Positions 36,438 through 44,791 are shown, counted from the stretch's first letter. The stretch is DNA of 64,000 nucleotides from Pontibacter diazotrophicus (GCF_003367245.1 NZ_QRGR01000001.1:124001-188000), one strand, 5' to 3'. Made by a program: numbers and translations. The notes: a model not told the origin generated them from the sequence alone.

Positions 36438-36821
36438 TTAGCGATACCTTTGAAAGATGTAAAGCTTTAACTGCGCCGCCTCTGCCACCAACTGTACAGT
36501 TGTTCCCTCCATGTCATCAAACTCCAATTGAAAGCCATCCTCATAGCCGCGTTGGTTGGTCATGCGCCACATCCAGCTGATTTTCTTGCGCTGGTTGGAA
36601 ATTTGGGTTCTGCTGAACTGCTGTTCCAGTGCGGTAAAATTAAGCTCCGGCAGCAGAGAAAGTATGATTTCATCATCATCCGTATCTACAGCAACGAACA
36701 GGTACATATCCTCCACCTGAAACACCACCTGCTGCAGCCAGCCCGTCTCCAGGTCGTGCAGTGCATAAGCATGCGTTACTTCTTTTCCGGTCAGAGCGTC
36801 TAAGTCTACTGTATTTTCCAT
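36438..36821 (-). CDS. Small acidic protein of unknown function
   Basis: I do not recognise this 127-residue protein. It is soluble and acidic with a mostly beta-like pattern (LQQVVFQVEDMYLFVAVDTDDDEIIL), a central basic stretch QRKKISWMWRMTN and a C-terminal beta-rich end TVQLVAEAAQLKLYIFQRYR. This general look is similar to small immunity-type or regulatory proteins, but no partner toxin is nearby. It is divergent from the AraC-type regulator (92 nt between starts) and convergent with the ABC operon, so it forms a single-gene unit. Confidence 0.65.
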   Translation of the reverse strand: MENTVDLDALTGKEVTHAYALHDLETGWLQQVVFQVEDMYLFVAVDTDDDEIILSLLPELNFTALEQQFSRTQISNQRKKISWMWRMTNQRGYEDGFQLEFDDMEGTTVQLVAEAAQLKLYIFQRYR

Positions 36822-36913
36822 GGAATTCTAAGGTATGGCTTTTTACTTTACCTCACTATGGTGGTATCTGTTTAAGCAATTCTTATTTTTACATACATCA
36901 TTCTTCTCATCCT

Positions 36914-37936
36914 ATGAACCAGGAAGCTCATTCTCTAAGTGCGCCGTCGGTGGGGCTACTGCTGCATGTGCTGCGCCAGCAGGGGCAGGACGTGGACGCT
37001 ATTTGCCAGCAGATAGGTTTGAACCAACGGCTGGTGCAGGACGTGAATGCCCGCATCTCGGTGGAACTGGTGCAGGAACTCTGGAATGCCTCCATTGCCG
37101 CCACCCAGGACCCGGACCTGGCGCTGCATGTTGCCGAGACCATCAACCCAACCGCCATGGGCACTATTGCTTACGTGATGATGAATGCAGCCACCCTGCA
37201 CGAGTCGCTGCAGAAGCTGTGCAAATACCAGGACATTGTGTGCGGCGCCATCCAAACGAGCCTGGAAGTGCAAGGGCAGAGGGCTATCGTGAAGCTGCAG
37301 GTGGTAAGCCCGGCGCTGCAAGACCCGCGCAATGCTGTGGATTCTGAGGTGGTCATCTATAAAAATGCGTTTGCAGCGTTAGTGGGGCAGCCGGTACAGT
37401 TTCAGCAGGTGTTGTTTGCTTATTTCCGGCCGGACAGTATAAAAGAGTATGAGCGGATTTTTGCCGGAGCCGAACTGGTATTTGGCGCTGCCTTTAGCGG
37501 TCTTGTTTTTGATGCGGCTTACCTGAAGCTGCCGGTGGTATCAGCTAACCCGGAACTGAATCAGTTGTTCGAGAAGTATGCAGACGAGTACCTGCAAAAG
37601 CTGCATGAGCCGAAAACAATGCAGGAGCGGGTGCAGCGCGAAATTGCCCGGCTGCTCAAGGGCGAGGAGCCAGGCATCAACATGGTGTCGCGGAACCTGG
37701 CCATGAGCGTGCGCAGCCTTCAATTAAAGCTGAAGGAAGAAGGTGTAACTTACCAGGCGCTGCTGGACGAGGTGCGCAAAGAGATTGCCATAAAGCACCT
37801 GCAGGACAACCAAAGCACCATCTCCGACATTGCCTATCTGCTGGGCTTTGCCGAACCCAGCGTTTTCTCCCGCTCCTTCAAGAAATGGACCGGTATGCCC
37901 CCCGCTGCTTACCGCCAAAGTATGGCGGCAGCGTAG
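36914..37936 (+). CDS. AraC-family transcriptional regulator (arabinose-binding-domain type)
   Basis: A 340-residue regulator. The ATG at 36914 starts the normal N-terminus of this subgroup (SVGLLLHVLRQQGQDVDAIC); longer upstream starts overlap the divergent neighbour and look unnatural. Residues about 15-200 match the PF12625 domain found in OruR/ArgR-like AraC proteins (DPDLALHVAETINPTAMGTI; YVMMNAATLHESLQKL). The C-terminal double HTH is clear: MVSRNLAMSVRSLQLKLKEEG, IAIKHLQDNQSTISDIAYLLGF and EPSVFSRSFKKWTGMPPAAYR. Targets are unknown; the divergent orphan gene at 36821 is the nearest candidate. Confidence 0.87.
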   Translation: MNQEAHSLSAPSVGLLLHVLRQQGQDVDAICQQIGLNQRLVQDVNARISVELVQELWNASIAATQDPDLALHVAETINPTAMGTIAYVMMNAATLHESLQKLCKYQDIVCGAIQTSLEVQGQRAIVKLQVVSPALQDPRNAVDSEVVIYKNAFAALVGQPVQFQQVLFAYFRPDSIKEYERIFAGAELVFGAAFSGLVFDAAYLKLPVVSANPELNQLFEKYADEYLQKLHEPKTMQERVQREIARLLKGEEPGINMVSRNLAMSVRSLQLKLKEEGVTYQALLDEVRKEIAIKHLQDNQSTISDIAYLLGFAEPSVFSRSFKKWTGMPPAAYRQSMAAA

Positions 37937-38030
37937 GTTGTTTCGGACAAAGGATGATGGATAAAAGAAAAAGAACTTCTGAAGGTGCTATGGCTGTAAT
38001 TTGCAGCAGCACTTTATGTTGCCATATTAC
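37937..38030. other. Noncoding leader to REP-like element
   Basis: Short noncoding stretch after the AraC gene, no gene or hairpin visible. It is part of a gap of about 330 nt, most of which is filled by the repeat element described next and by a C/T-rich filler. Confidence 0.4.
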
Positions 38031-38196
38031 TTCGTACGGACAGGTCGGGACCTGTCCAATTGTTCCCGAGCCAATCTGTCTGAATCAGGATTTTCAGGAT
38101 TAGTAGAATTTTCAGGATGAACATACATGACTACCTCAAATGCCTTTGTTCCATCCATAAGCCGATGCGGGACAGGTCGCGACCTGTCCGTACGAA
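38031..38196. repeat. Paired REP-like palindromes in inverted orientation
   Basis: Two 27-nt copies, 38031-38057 and 38170-38196, are inverted to each other with one mismatch. Each contains a palindrome GGACAGGTCG(G/C)GACCTGTCC attached to TTCGTAC. Between them is a section with the direct reiteration ATCAGGATTTTCAGGATT (about 38084-38101), a unit I recall as frequent between genes in many Bacteroidota. The layout resembles a BIME or a non-autonomous element mobilised in trans by a REP-associated transposase. Confidence 0.7.
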
Positions 38197-38248
38197 TAGA
38201 AGAAATGCGCCAAAAATCAAAGTCTCACTTCCAGAACACCTTCTTTTC

Positions 38249-38297
38249 CACTTTTTAACCTTTTAACTCCTCAACCCTCTAACTCCCCAACTCCCCT
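38249..38297. repeat. C/T-rich intergenic filler running into the epimerase gene
   Basis: A run of short units such as CTTTTTAACCTTTTAACTCC, then TCAACCCTCTAACTCCCC, with almost no G on the plus strand. It overlaps the last nine codons of the minus-strand epimerase gene and supplies its stop codon. Confidence 0.6.
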
Positions 38298-39239
38298 GTG
38301 CCATTCCAGTGTCTCGGCTATCGCCTGCTGCATGGGCGTGTGGCGCAGGTTTGGGAGGGTTTGGCGCAATTTGTCGTCCTTGAGCAGGATGGTGTTCTGC
38401 AAGAGGTAGCCCATTTCGCTTATCTCGCGCATGCCCGGAGAGAACAGCCCCATCAGCTTAAACAGCCAGCCCGGATATACTTTGTGCTTCGGCTCGGTGC
38501 CGGCCTCAGTGGCAATCCGGGTCTGCCACTGTTTAATGCTGGGTACGACCTCCCCGGCATAGTTATATTCGGTGTAAGATTCTTTCGGCTGCAGCTTCGC
38601 CAGTTCGTAGTAGGCATAAGCGGCGTCGGGTGTGTACACCAGCTGGTGCGGGATGTCGTTGCGGTAGAGCCAGGGCATGGGCTTGCCATTCAGGGCACCC
38701 TTGAATATAGGCGCTATACCTTCATTCATCACGTTTGGGCCCCAGAAATCGGGCATGCGGAGGTTGATGACACGGCACTTGCCCTGCTGTGCCGCCTGCT
38801 GCAGCATCTGCTCTAGCCGAACGCGGATTGCCCCTTTTTTAGTAGTGGGTTTAGGAGGAGTTTCCTCGGTAATGGCAGCAACCAATCCAAAATTATATAT
38901 GTTTCCCGGGAAAAAAATGGTAGATTTGTTTATGGCTGCGGCCTCAATTACATTTTGCGTTACACGCTCCATGTTGTTTTGCCACTTATCATAAGGGTAG
39001 TTAAGCCCATGGAAGATGTGCGTTGCCTCTGCTCCGAGTTTCTTCAGCAGTTCACCGTCTTGCGCGTCTCCTTCTATCAGCTGTAACGTCGGCCATTGGC
39101 CAAATAACTTTGCAGCCTTCTGCTTGTTACGTACGAGCAGGGTGACCTGCTCCTGGTGTCGCAAAAGCTCTTGTGTAAAGGCATATCCTATACTGCCTGT
39201 TCCGCCGAGAATTAAAAATCTGAAGGTGTTTGTTGCCAT
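38271..39239 (-). CDS. NAD(P)-dependent epimerase/dehydratase-like SDR
   Basis: A 322-residue extended SDR. The ATG at 39239 starts TNTFRFLILGGTGSIGYAF, giving the dinucleotide loop GGTGSIG near residues 11-17; longer starts are unnatural. Other features are THIFHGLNYPYDKW, the strand STIFFPGNIYNFG near 109-121 where the Tyr of the YxxxK motif should appear (no canonical YxxxK is visible), and LRMPDFWGPN near 160-169, a typical extended-SDR signature. Substrate unknown. Its last residues (VGELEG) are encoded by a filler repeat, so the C-terminus has probably been rewritten. A TACCTTTG box lies 26 nt upstream. Confidence 0.82.
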   Translation of the reverse strand: MATNTFRFLILGGTGSIGYAFTQELLRHQEQVTLLVRNKQKAAKLFGQWPTLQLIEGDAQDGELLKKLGAEATHIFHGLNYPYDKWQNNMERVTQNVIEAAAINKSTIFFPGNIYNFGLVAAITEETPPKPTTKKGAIRVRLEQMLQQAAQQGKCRVINLRMPDFWGPNVMNEGIAPIFKGALNGKPMPWLYRNDIPHQLVYTPDAAYAYYELAKLQPKESYTEYNYAGEVVPSIKQWQTRIATEAGTEPKHKVYPGWLFKLMGLFSPGMREISEMGYLLQNTILLKDDKLRQTLPNLRHTPMQQAIAETLEWHRGVGELEG

Positions 39240-39264
39240 GTCTCTGTGGTTAAAGGTTATAGGA

Positions 39265-39272
39265 CAAAGGTA
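39265..39272 (-). promoter_or_regulatory. Candidate -7 box of the epimerase gene (TACCTTTG)
   Basis: TACCTTTG on the minus strand 26 nt before the ATG fits TAnnTTTG; the -33 region is not clear. Confidence 0.45.
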
Positions 39273-39465
39273 TGTGCACCAGCACGTTTTGTGCTTGACA
39301 GATGCCGCAAACAACTTGACTAATTGCGCAAAACAACAAACAATTAGCTTTTAGCCACAAAGTGATTACTGCAGAGGCTAAGGCAGCAGGAACTATTTCT
39401 ATAGAAACAATTGTAATATATAGTTAGTAGAATATTGTAAAACAAAAAACCAATAAAAGTAAAAT

Positions 39466-40128
39466 ATGGCTGATACACTTATAGCAAAAACACCTATCAC
39501 ACACGAACACCTTTCAAAAGCTATCTCTTACATGCAGTACCTCGAGATGATTGACCGGCTGCTGGCAGAAGGCAAAACCACCGGCGAGAATCATTCAGAG
39601 GAAATGGTAGAATACACGCGCATGAACATGCACCGTATGTACCGCATGGAAAAGAGTGTTGTGCTGGATGATGAGATAGTGCAGCTGCTTTTGAGTGTGG
39701 ATAATAAGATGACGTGGGTGGTTCTAACGGAAGCCTGGTGCGGGGATGCTGCTCAGAACATACCGGCTATTGTAAAAATAGCGGATGCTTCCCCACTTAT
39801 TGAGGTAAAGCTGTTGCTGCGCGATGAGCACCCGGAAGTGATGGATGCTTTCCTGACAAACAATACCCGCTCTATCCCAAAACTGATTGCGTTTGACACA
39901 GGTACGCTGGAAGTACTGGGGACATGGGGGCCACGCCCCGAGCCGGCGCAGCAAGTAGTGCAGGAAGCAAAAGATAACAACCTTCCTTTCAAAGAAATGG
40001 CAGAAAAGCTGCACGGCTGGTATGGCAAAGACCGTAGCCGCTCTTTGCAGCAGGAGTTTAAATGCCTGCTCCGTAACTGGGCTCAGCTTACTTCCCCGGA
40101 GAACCGGTTGATTGAGCGCTGCTCATAG
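39466..40128 (+). CDS. Thioredoxin-fold protein with a single active-site cysteine
   Basis: A 220-residue cytoplasmic thioredoxin-like protein. An N-terminal helical section of about 80 residues (YMQYLEMIDRLLAEGKTTGE) precedes the fold. The strand and active site read WVVLTEAWCGDAAQNIP, so the motif is C92-G-D-A rather than CxxC, and the cis-Pro loop is RSIPKLIAFD. One-cysteine members cannot do a simple dithiol exchange and may act as peroxidase-like, glutaredoxin-like or binding proteins. The tail FKCLLRNW carries another Cys. It is a single-gene unit with a strong terminator. The family is common in Bacteroidota and not functionally known to me. Confidence 0.83.
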   Translation: MADTLIAKTPITHEHLSKAISYMQYLEMIDRLLAEGKTTGENHSEEMVEYTRMNMHRMYRMEKSVVLDDEIVQLLLSVDNKMTWVVLTEAWCGDAAQNIPAIVKIADASPLIEVKLLLRDEHPEVMDAFLTNNTRSIPKLIAFDTGTLEVLGTWGPRPEPAQQVVQEAKDNNLPFKEMAEKLHGWYGKDRSRSLQQEFKCLLRNWAQLTSPENRLIERCS

Positions 40129-40137
40129 ACTTCAAAT

Positions 40138-40191
40138 TTTTCAGAAACAACAAAGGCGACACCGCAGTGTCGCCTTTGTTGTTTCTGAAAA
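40138..40191. terminator. Long perfect hairpin terminator
   Basis: A 25-bp perfect stem (40138-40162 with 40167-40191) with a CGCA loop starts 10 nt after the thioredoxin-like gene. It is much longer than is needed for termination. Confidence 0.8.
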
Positions 40192-40232
40192 TGCTTAGTT
40201 CCTGTAATTACCATATACATATTTTGCTCAGG

Positions 40233-40248
40233 CGAGTCTGGAGACTCG
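40233..40248. repeat. REP-like palindrome, second family
   Basis: CGAGTCTGGAGACTCG is a 7-bp inverted repeat around GG, followed by TACCC. It resembles the GGACAGGTCGCGACCTGTCC element at 38.0-38.2 kb in layout (GC-rich palindrome attached to GTAC) but is a different sequence. Confidence 0.55.
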
Positions 40249-40364
40249 TACCCACTGCAAGACACGGGATGGATTCCCGCGCCAGGTTTCGCCAGGTTTA
40301 TCCATGGTTTTTTGCTTGGTGGTGAAAACTCGCAGCAAGGGCGACAGTAGAAAAGATGGCTTAT

Positions 40365-40784
40365 CTATTCTATACCCGCAGTAGGCATTAGCACCAACCG
40401 CCACCCATCCGGATCTTCCACAGTTACTGCGCCTTTTTCTTTCCAGTACGGGTTCTCCGGCGCTACCTCCGGGTATCCCATTTGTTCCAACTGCTGGACT
40501 AGCTGTCTGATACGAGCTTCATCCGGTATGTATAGAACCAGCAGGTTATCAAGAGTGGGGGCAGGGCAGGGGCTGCCTGCTATATGTTGCGTAAACTCCA
40601 GGTGGTAGGGGAAACCGGGCAGGCCAATCATGATGCCATTATACCCATTATGACCTTCAAAAGAACCCAGCTTTCTCAGGCCAATGCCCTCGCAGTAGAA
40701 CCGTTCCACTTCGGGCAGTTTATCAGTGGGGCGGGCGATTCGTACCTGTGTTACCGGCAGGCTGCCCGGCCAATCAGTCTTCAT
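40365..40784 (-). CDS. VOC (glyoxalase/bleomycin-resistance-fold) protein
   Basis: A 139-residue VOC protein. The ATG at 40784 overlaps the stop of the upstream PPIase gene (40781) by four bases, which fixes the start and implies translational coupling. Visible features: TQVRIARPTDKLPEVERFYCEGIGLRKLG, FPYHLEFTQH, then VTVEDPDGWRLVLMP with the conserved EDPDGW. Predicted metal ligands are weak, because His/Gln at the first strand is absent, so it may bind rather than transform its ligand. It may protect against a small molecule, but nothing in the context names one. Confidence 0.82.
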   Translation of the reverse strand: MKTDWPGSLPVTQVRIARPTDKLPEVERFYCEGIGLRKLGSFEGHNGYNGIMIGLPGFPYHLEFTQHIAGSPCPAPTLDNLLVLYIPDEARIRQLVQQLEQMGYPEVAPENPYWKEKGAVTVEDPDGWRLVLMPTAGIE

Positions 40785-42757
40785 CTTGCGCTTACCTGGT
40801 TTGTTATTGCTTTTTTTAACTCCACATCCAGAATCCTGTCTCCGACTTCCAACTGGTGCACTACCTGCATGCCATCTACTACTTTCGCGAAAATAGTATA
40901 GCGGCCGTCGAGGTGCGGTGTGGGGGAGTGGGTGATAAACCATTGGTTGCTCTCGGTGTCTTTCCCTGCCGAGGCCATGCCTACATAGCCCTCGCCATAG
41001 CGCAGCGGCGCAAATTCTGACCGGATAGAGTAATCAGAGCTTCCCCAGCCATCGCCGCGCTTGTCGCCGCCCTGGGCCACAAAGTTGGGTACCACCCGAT
41101 GGAAGTAGAGGCTGTCAAAGAAGTTTTGCCTGGCTAGCGCTACAAAATTAGCGACAGATCCGGGGGCATCTTCCACAAACAATTGCAGGGTAATAGCTCC
41201 TTTCTCTGTATGCAGTACTACCTGCTGGTCTGCAGGTATGCTCTTCACCAGTGCCCAATCGATGGGGTGCGTGAAAGGGTTTTGTGGTGTAGTGCTCTCC
41301 TCCCGGTTATTCAGATAGTCAAGAGTCTTCTGCAGCTCAATGTTTGTTTCCATGTCGCGGGGCAGCTGCAGTTTTTGCTTCGCCTCCACCAGAAAGCCAA
41401 AGCTACGGTAGTGGTCCCGCAGGTTCAGCTTCGGGTCGCGTATGGCGGCAGCGGCCATTCCCACCAGCGCCACATCACCGGTTCCGACAGCTTTTCTGAA
41501 TATCTCTGCAAACTCGCTTTCTAGGCTTCTGGGGAAATCGGGCTGCTGGCGCATCAGGATGAGCGCATCCATGGCAGTGGTGGCTATAACAGGGTCCTGC
41601 GCGGAGAACATTTCATCTGCAATAAAGCTGTAGTTGTCGTAATAGCCGGAGAGCCCCTTCAGCAGGTGCGCTTTGTCGTAAGGGCCACGTGCGTGCTGGT
41701 ACTGTTGTTTGTAGCGGTTGTTGAGGTACGCTTTGCTCTGCGGCTGGCTGTTGCGGAGAATCACCCAGATGATATTGCCGCGCACCCGGGCATCCTGCAA
41801 CTGCGACATGACTTGCAGCAGGGCATCTACTTCTACTCCGGCAGGGTTCGCCACCAGGAACTCAGAAGTGGCTACCGCCGTGTTAATGTTTTCATCCTGC
41901 ACGGCAGCCAGCACGGCAGGCTTTATTTCTCTGAACTCCAAACCACCCATAGCTCTTATAGCACTCAGGCGCACACGGTAATCCGGGTCGCTTTGTGCAA
42001 GGGTAGATAAAAACTGTGCCTTGTCGTTGGCTCTCACCTTTGCCAGCGATTGTACCACAGCCATGCGCACCTCGGGTGCCGTGTCGGATGTGGCGGAGGT
42101 AAGCAGTTGCCGGCGGTAAGGTGTCAGGTCTATTTTAGGGGTGCGGGCCAGGTAATGTGCCGCTGCCAGCCGGGCTTCGTAGGGGTTGTCTGCCGTTATT
42201 AACTGCACCGCCTCTGCTGTGCCCTGCTGCGTTACCTGCTGGCGCTGGCCAGCACGGTACAGGCCCCACGACTGGCCTGCCATTGCTGTTTCATTTTCGG
42301 GTGTATAGCGGTTCAGAAATACCGCACCGGCAGGTGTGGATACTTTGCCTAAGGCTTCTAACAACTCGGCCTGCACCCCAGGGTTTTGCTCTTGCTGCAG
42401 GTGTTGTATGATGTCGTTTTCTGCCCTTGTATGGCCAATCTGGCCCAGGGCATAAGCCGCGGCTATTCGTGCAGCCACGGCAGTGTCTGTAAGCAGTTGC
42501 AATAGGGGAGGCACCGCCAGTGTGTCCTGCACAGAGGCAAAGGCCAGGGCTGCTTCGGTGCGGTATTGCGGTGAGGTGTGGCTCAGGTAAGGCAGTAATT
42601 CAATCGTGTTGCGCTCGTCCTGTAAGGTATAGATTTGCTGCAGGGTTTTATCCTCAAACTTATTTATAGCCACCGGAGTGTCTGTTTGTTTTGAAGGCAG
42701 GTACTGGCAAGCAGAGAGTGCACCAAGGGCAAGCGCCCAGGTATAGCGTAGTTTCAT
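40781..42757 (-). CDS. HEAT-repeat cyclophilin lipoprotein (peptidyl-prolyl isomerase)
   Basis: A 658-residue lipoprotein. The start MKLRYTWALALGALSACQYL has lipobox LSAC; an ATG 12 nt upstream is equally possible. Residues about 45-460 are alpha-solenoid HEAT-like repeats (TEAALAFASVQDTLAVPPLLQLL; RIAAAYALGQIGHTRAENDI). The C-terminal 160 residues are a cyclophilin domain: VVLHTEKGAITLQLFVEDAPGS, FFDSLYFHRVVPNFVAQGGD, SIRSEFAPLRYGEGYVGMAS and NQWFITHSPTPHLDGRYTIFAKV, with the key Arg, Phe and His residues preserved. It probably assists folding of envelope proteins in the periplasm while the solenoid binds clients. Its stop overlaps the VOC start (ATGA). Confidence 0.9.
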   Translation of the reverse strand: MKLRYTWALALGALSACQYLPSKQTDTPVAINKFEDKTLQQIYTLQDERNTIELLPYLSHTSPQYRTEAALAFASVQDTLAVPPLLQLLTDTAVAARIAAAYALGQIGHTRAENDIIQHLQQEQNPGVQAELLEALGKVSTPAGAVFLNRYTPENETAMAGQSWGLYRAGQRQQVTQQGTAEAVQLITADNPYEARLAAAHYLARTPKIDLTPYRRQLLTSATSDTAPEVRMAVVQSLAKVRANDKAQFLSTLAQSDPDYRVRLSAIRAMGGLEFREIKPAVLAAVQDENINTAVATSEFLVANPAGVEVDALLQVMSQLQDARVRGNIIWVILRNSQPQSKAYLNNRYKQQYQHARGPYDKAHLLKGLSGYYDNYSFIADEMFSAQDPVIATTAMDALILMRQQPDFPRSLESEFAEIFRKAVGTGDVALVGMAAAAIRDPKLNLRDHYRSFGFLVEAKQKLQLPRDMETNIELQKTLDYLNNREESTTPQNPFTHPIDWALVKSIPADQQVVLHTEKGAITLQLFVEDAPGSVANFVALARQNFFDSLYFHRVVPNFVAQGGDKRGDGWGSSDYSIRSEFAPLRYGEGYVGMASAGKDTESNQWFITHSPTPHLDGRYTIFAKVVDGMQVVHQLEVGDRILDVELKKAITNQVSAR

Positions 42758-42884
42758 TTTTCTGTTCATAATACGCCCTCAAGATAAAGAAAATATAGAA
42801 GAGGGCCTGAAGCTTATGTGCAGAGTACAATTTTGATATTTGATGGGAATTATCTATTTTACACAAAACTACCCGCTGTTGCTC

Positions 42885-43361
42885 ATGCAGGAAATAAGTG
42901 TCAGATTATTTAAAGGTGCTTACACACTGAAGCCGAAAGCAGAACAACGCCTGATGCTGCTGGCTTTTGCTGCTGTAGCTGTGCAGTTAGGCTTTTTGGT
43001 GCATCTTGCTCTGTCAGAGATGTATACCGTAGAGCTGGTGCTTGTTTTCCTGGTCAACCTGTTTATACCTGCCTATTACTTCTTTAACCTCTGGCTCGAC
43101 CATAAGCCAAAATACCGCCGGCACCTTACCCTGACAGAGAAAGGAGTGTGTTACCGTGCCAAGTTTCGGCAAAAGGAGCACGAGTTTGACTGGGAGGAGG
43201 TTGATACCGTGCAGATAGAGAAGTATAGAGTGAAGTTCCTGCTGAAAAATGAGGAGGAGCATGATATAAACCTGGGGCGCATCCAGAATGATGAAGTACT
43301 GCAGCAGGTGAAAGAGCAAATCAGAGAGATGGTGCAGCAGAAAGAAATCATGCTGCAGTAA
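42885..43361 (+). CDS. Two-TM membrane protein with a PH-like cytoplasmic domain
   Basis: A 158-residue protein from the ATG at 42885; an ATG at 42840 would add 15 residues. Two hydrophobic segments (LMLLAFAAVAVQLGFLVHLA and ELVLVFLVNLFIPAYYFF) flank a short loop, then a soluble domain with beta-rich pattern RHLTLTEKGVCYRAKFRQKEHEFDWEEVDTV and KYRVKFLLKNEEEHDINL, a look seen in YcxB/bacterial PH-like membrane proteins. Function unknown. It is divergent from the HEAT-cyclophilin gene and 87 nt upstream of the MFS gene, possibly co-transcribed with it. Confidence 0.7.
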   Translation: MQEISVRLFKGAYTLKPKAEQRLMLLAFAAVAVQLGFLVHLALSEMYTVELVLVFLVNLFIPAYYFFNLWLDHKPKYRRHLTLTEKGVCYRAKFRQKEHEFDWEEVDTVQIEKYRVKFLLKNEEEHDINLGRIQNDEVLQQVKEQIREMVQQKEIMLQ

Positions 43362-43448
43362 TCCCCTTCTTACACTACAGATGTTTTTTGCGGCCGGGGT
43401 GGTGTGGCAGCAGAAGGTTTGCCAACTTTGCAGCCTGAAACATAACGT

Positions 43449-44612
43449 ATGGCAGAACAGCTTACGCGGGTGTATGGGGTGCAGTTTGGCTTGCTTTGCC
43501 TGAGCTCCTTTCTCTTCTTCGCGAGTTTTAACATGATTATACCGGAACTGCCCGACTACCTGAGCAGTCTGGGTGGTGCCGAGTACAAAGGCTTAATAAT
43601 ATCCCTCTTCACGCTGACAGCAGGCCTTTCAAGGCCTTTTAGCGGAAAACTGGCAGACAAGATAGGACGCATACCCGTGATGATAGTGGGCGGGGCCGTC
43701 TGCGTGGTGGCCGGTTTCATGTACCCGCTTACGGGCACCGTGGCGGCTTTCCTGTTCCTGCGTTTTATGCATGGCTTTTCTACTGGTTTTACACCTACAG
43801 GCACAGCAGCCTATGTAGCCGATGTGATACCGGTAGGGCGGCGTGGCGAGGCAATGGGGCTTATTGGTCTTTCCGGCAGTTTGGGAATGGCAGCGGGGCC
43901 TGCAGCGGGCGGCGCTATCGCGAACCATTTTTCCGTGGATACCATGTTTTATGCTTCTTCGCTGGCGGCCTTTCTGTCAGTTGGGGTGCTGGTGCGGATG
44001 CACGAAACACTGGACAACCCGCACCCCTTCCGAATGGGGTTGCTCAAAATATCCCGAAGCGAGATTTTTGAACCGCGCGTACTGGCGCCGTCTGTTGTCA
44101 TGCTGTTTTCTACTTTCGCCTACGGTACCATTCTCACTATCATCCCGGATTTCAGTGAACACCTGGGCATCCGGAACAAAGGGCTCTTCTTCACCAGTTT
44201 CACGCTGGCCTCCCTGGCTATCCGGTTTCTTGCCGGCCGCGCCTCTGATAAGTATGGGCGGATAAACGTGCTCCGTATCAGCACAAGCCTGCTCACGGTG
44301 GCCATGGTTTTTATTGGGCTGGTATCGTCGCCGACAGAGTTATTGCTGGCAGGTGTTCTGTTCGGCGTGGCGCAGGGCATGAACTCACCCACCATTTACG
44401 CCTGGACAATTGACCTCAGTCATGAGGCACGCCGGGGGCGGGCGATGGCAACCATGTATATTGCCCTTGAGGCGGGTATTGGTATAGGCGCTTTCTGCTC
44501 AGGATGGCTCTACAACAACGACGCCAGTAACTTTACACTGGTTTTCTGGCTCTCGGCCGCTTTTGCTCTCATATCCTTTTTGTATCTTATTCTTTTTGTA
44601 AAGAAGGAGTAG
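43449..44612 (+). CDS. Major facilitator superfamily transporter
   Basis: A 387-residue protein with twelve hydrophobic segments. The MFS loop 2-3 motif is SGKLADKIGRIPVMIVG near 64-80, and the pair GLSGSLGMAAGPAAGGAIA near 138-156 is typical of drug/sugar efflux members. A second-half loop repeats the motif (AGRASDKYGRINVLRIS). It probably exports a small molecule, or is a drug-efflux relative; the substrate cannot be named. It stands alone after the two-TM protein gene and before a 179-nt gap. Confidence 0.87.
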   Translation: MAEQLTRVYGVQFGLLCLSSFLFFASFNMIIPELPDYLSSLGGAEYKGLIISLFTLTAGLSRPFSGKLADKIGRIPVMIVGGAVCVVAGFMYPLTGTVAAFLFLRFMHGFSTGFTPTGTAAYVADVIPVGRRGEAMGLIGLSGSLGMAAGPAAGGAIANHFSVDTMFYASSLAAFLSVGVLVRMHETLDNPHPFRMGLLKISRSEIFEPRVLAPSVVMLFSTFAYGTILTIIPDFSEHLGIRNKGLFFTSFTLASLAIRFLAGRASDKYGRINVLRISTSLLTVAMVFIGLVSSPTELLLAGVLFGVAQGMNSPTIYAWTIDLSHEARRGRAMATMYIALEAGIGIGAFCSGWLYNNDASNFTLVFWLSAAFALISFLYLILFVKKE

Positions 44613-44791
44613 GGGATGAAGTAAGAAGAAGGACAAAAGACTTTTAGTGTTATTGCTGATGTATAATACAGCGCCAGAAATAGTTTAGAACTTGCAGATT
44701 AGACAGCGCTTATAAAAAGCGCTTAAACAAGTATCCTCTTTTTTTGTTAATTGCAACACAATATTCTACGGGATACGTTGATAAAATCATA

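Noticed and set aside
36438..36821. Toxin-antitoxin or immunity gene
   Set aside because: The small acidic protein has no adjacent toxin-like gene; neighbours are an ABC operon and an AraC regulator.
38041..38196. CRISPR-like repeats
   Set aside because: Only two copies in inverted orientation; a CRISPR needs several direct repeats with even spacing and cas genes are absent.
44613..44791. Possible riboswitch or attenuator before cysE
   Set aside because: Only a small inverted repeat AGCGCTT/AAGCGCT with a T-run is visible; no conserved SAM or T-box core motif was found.
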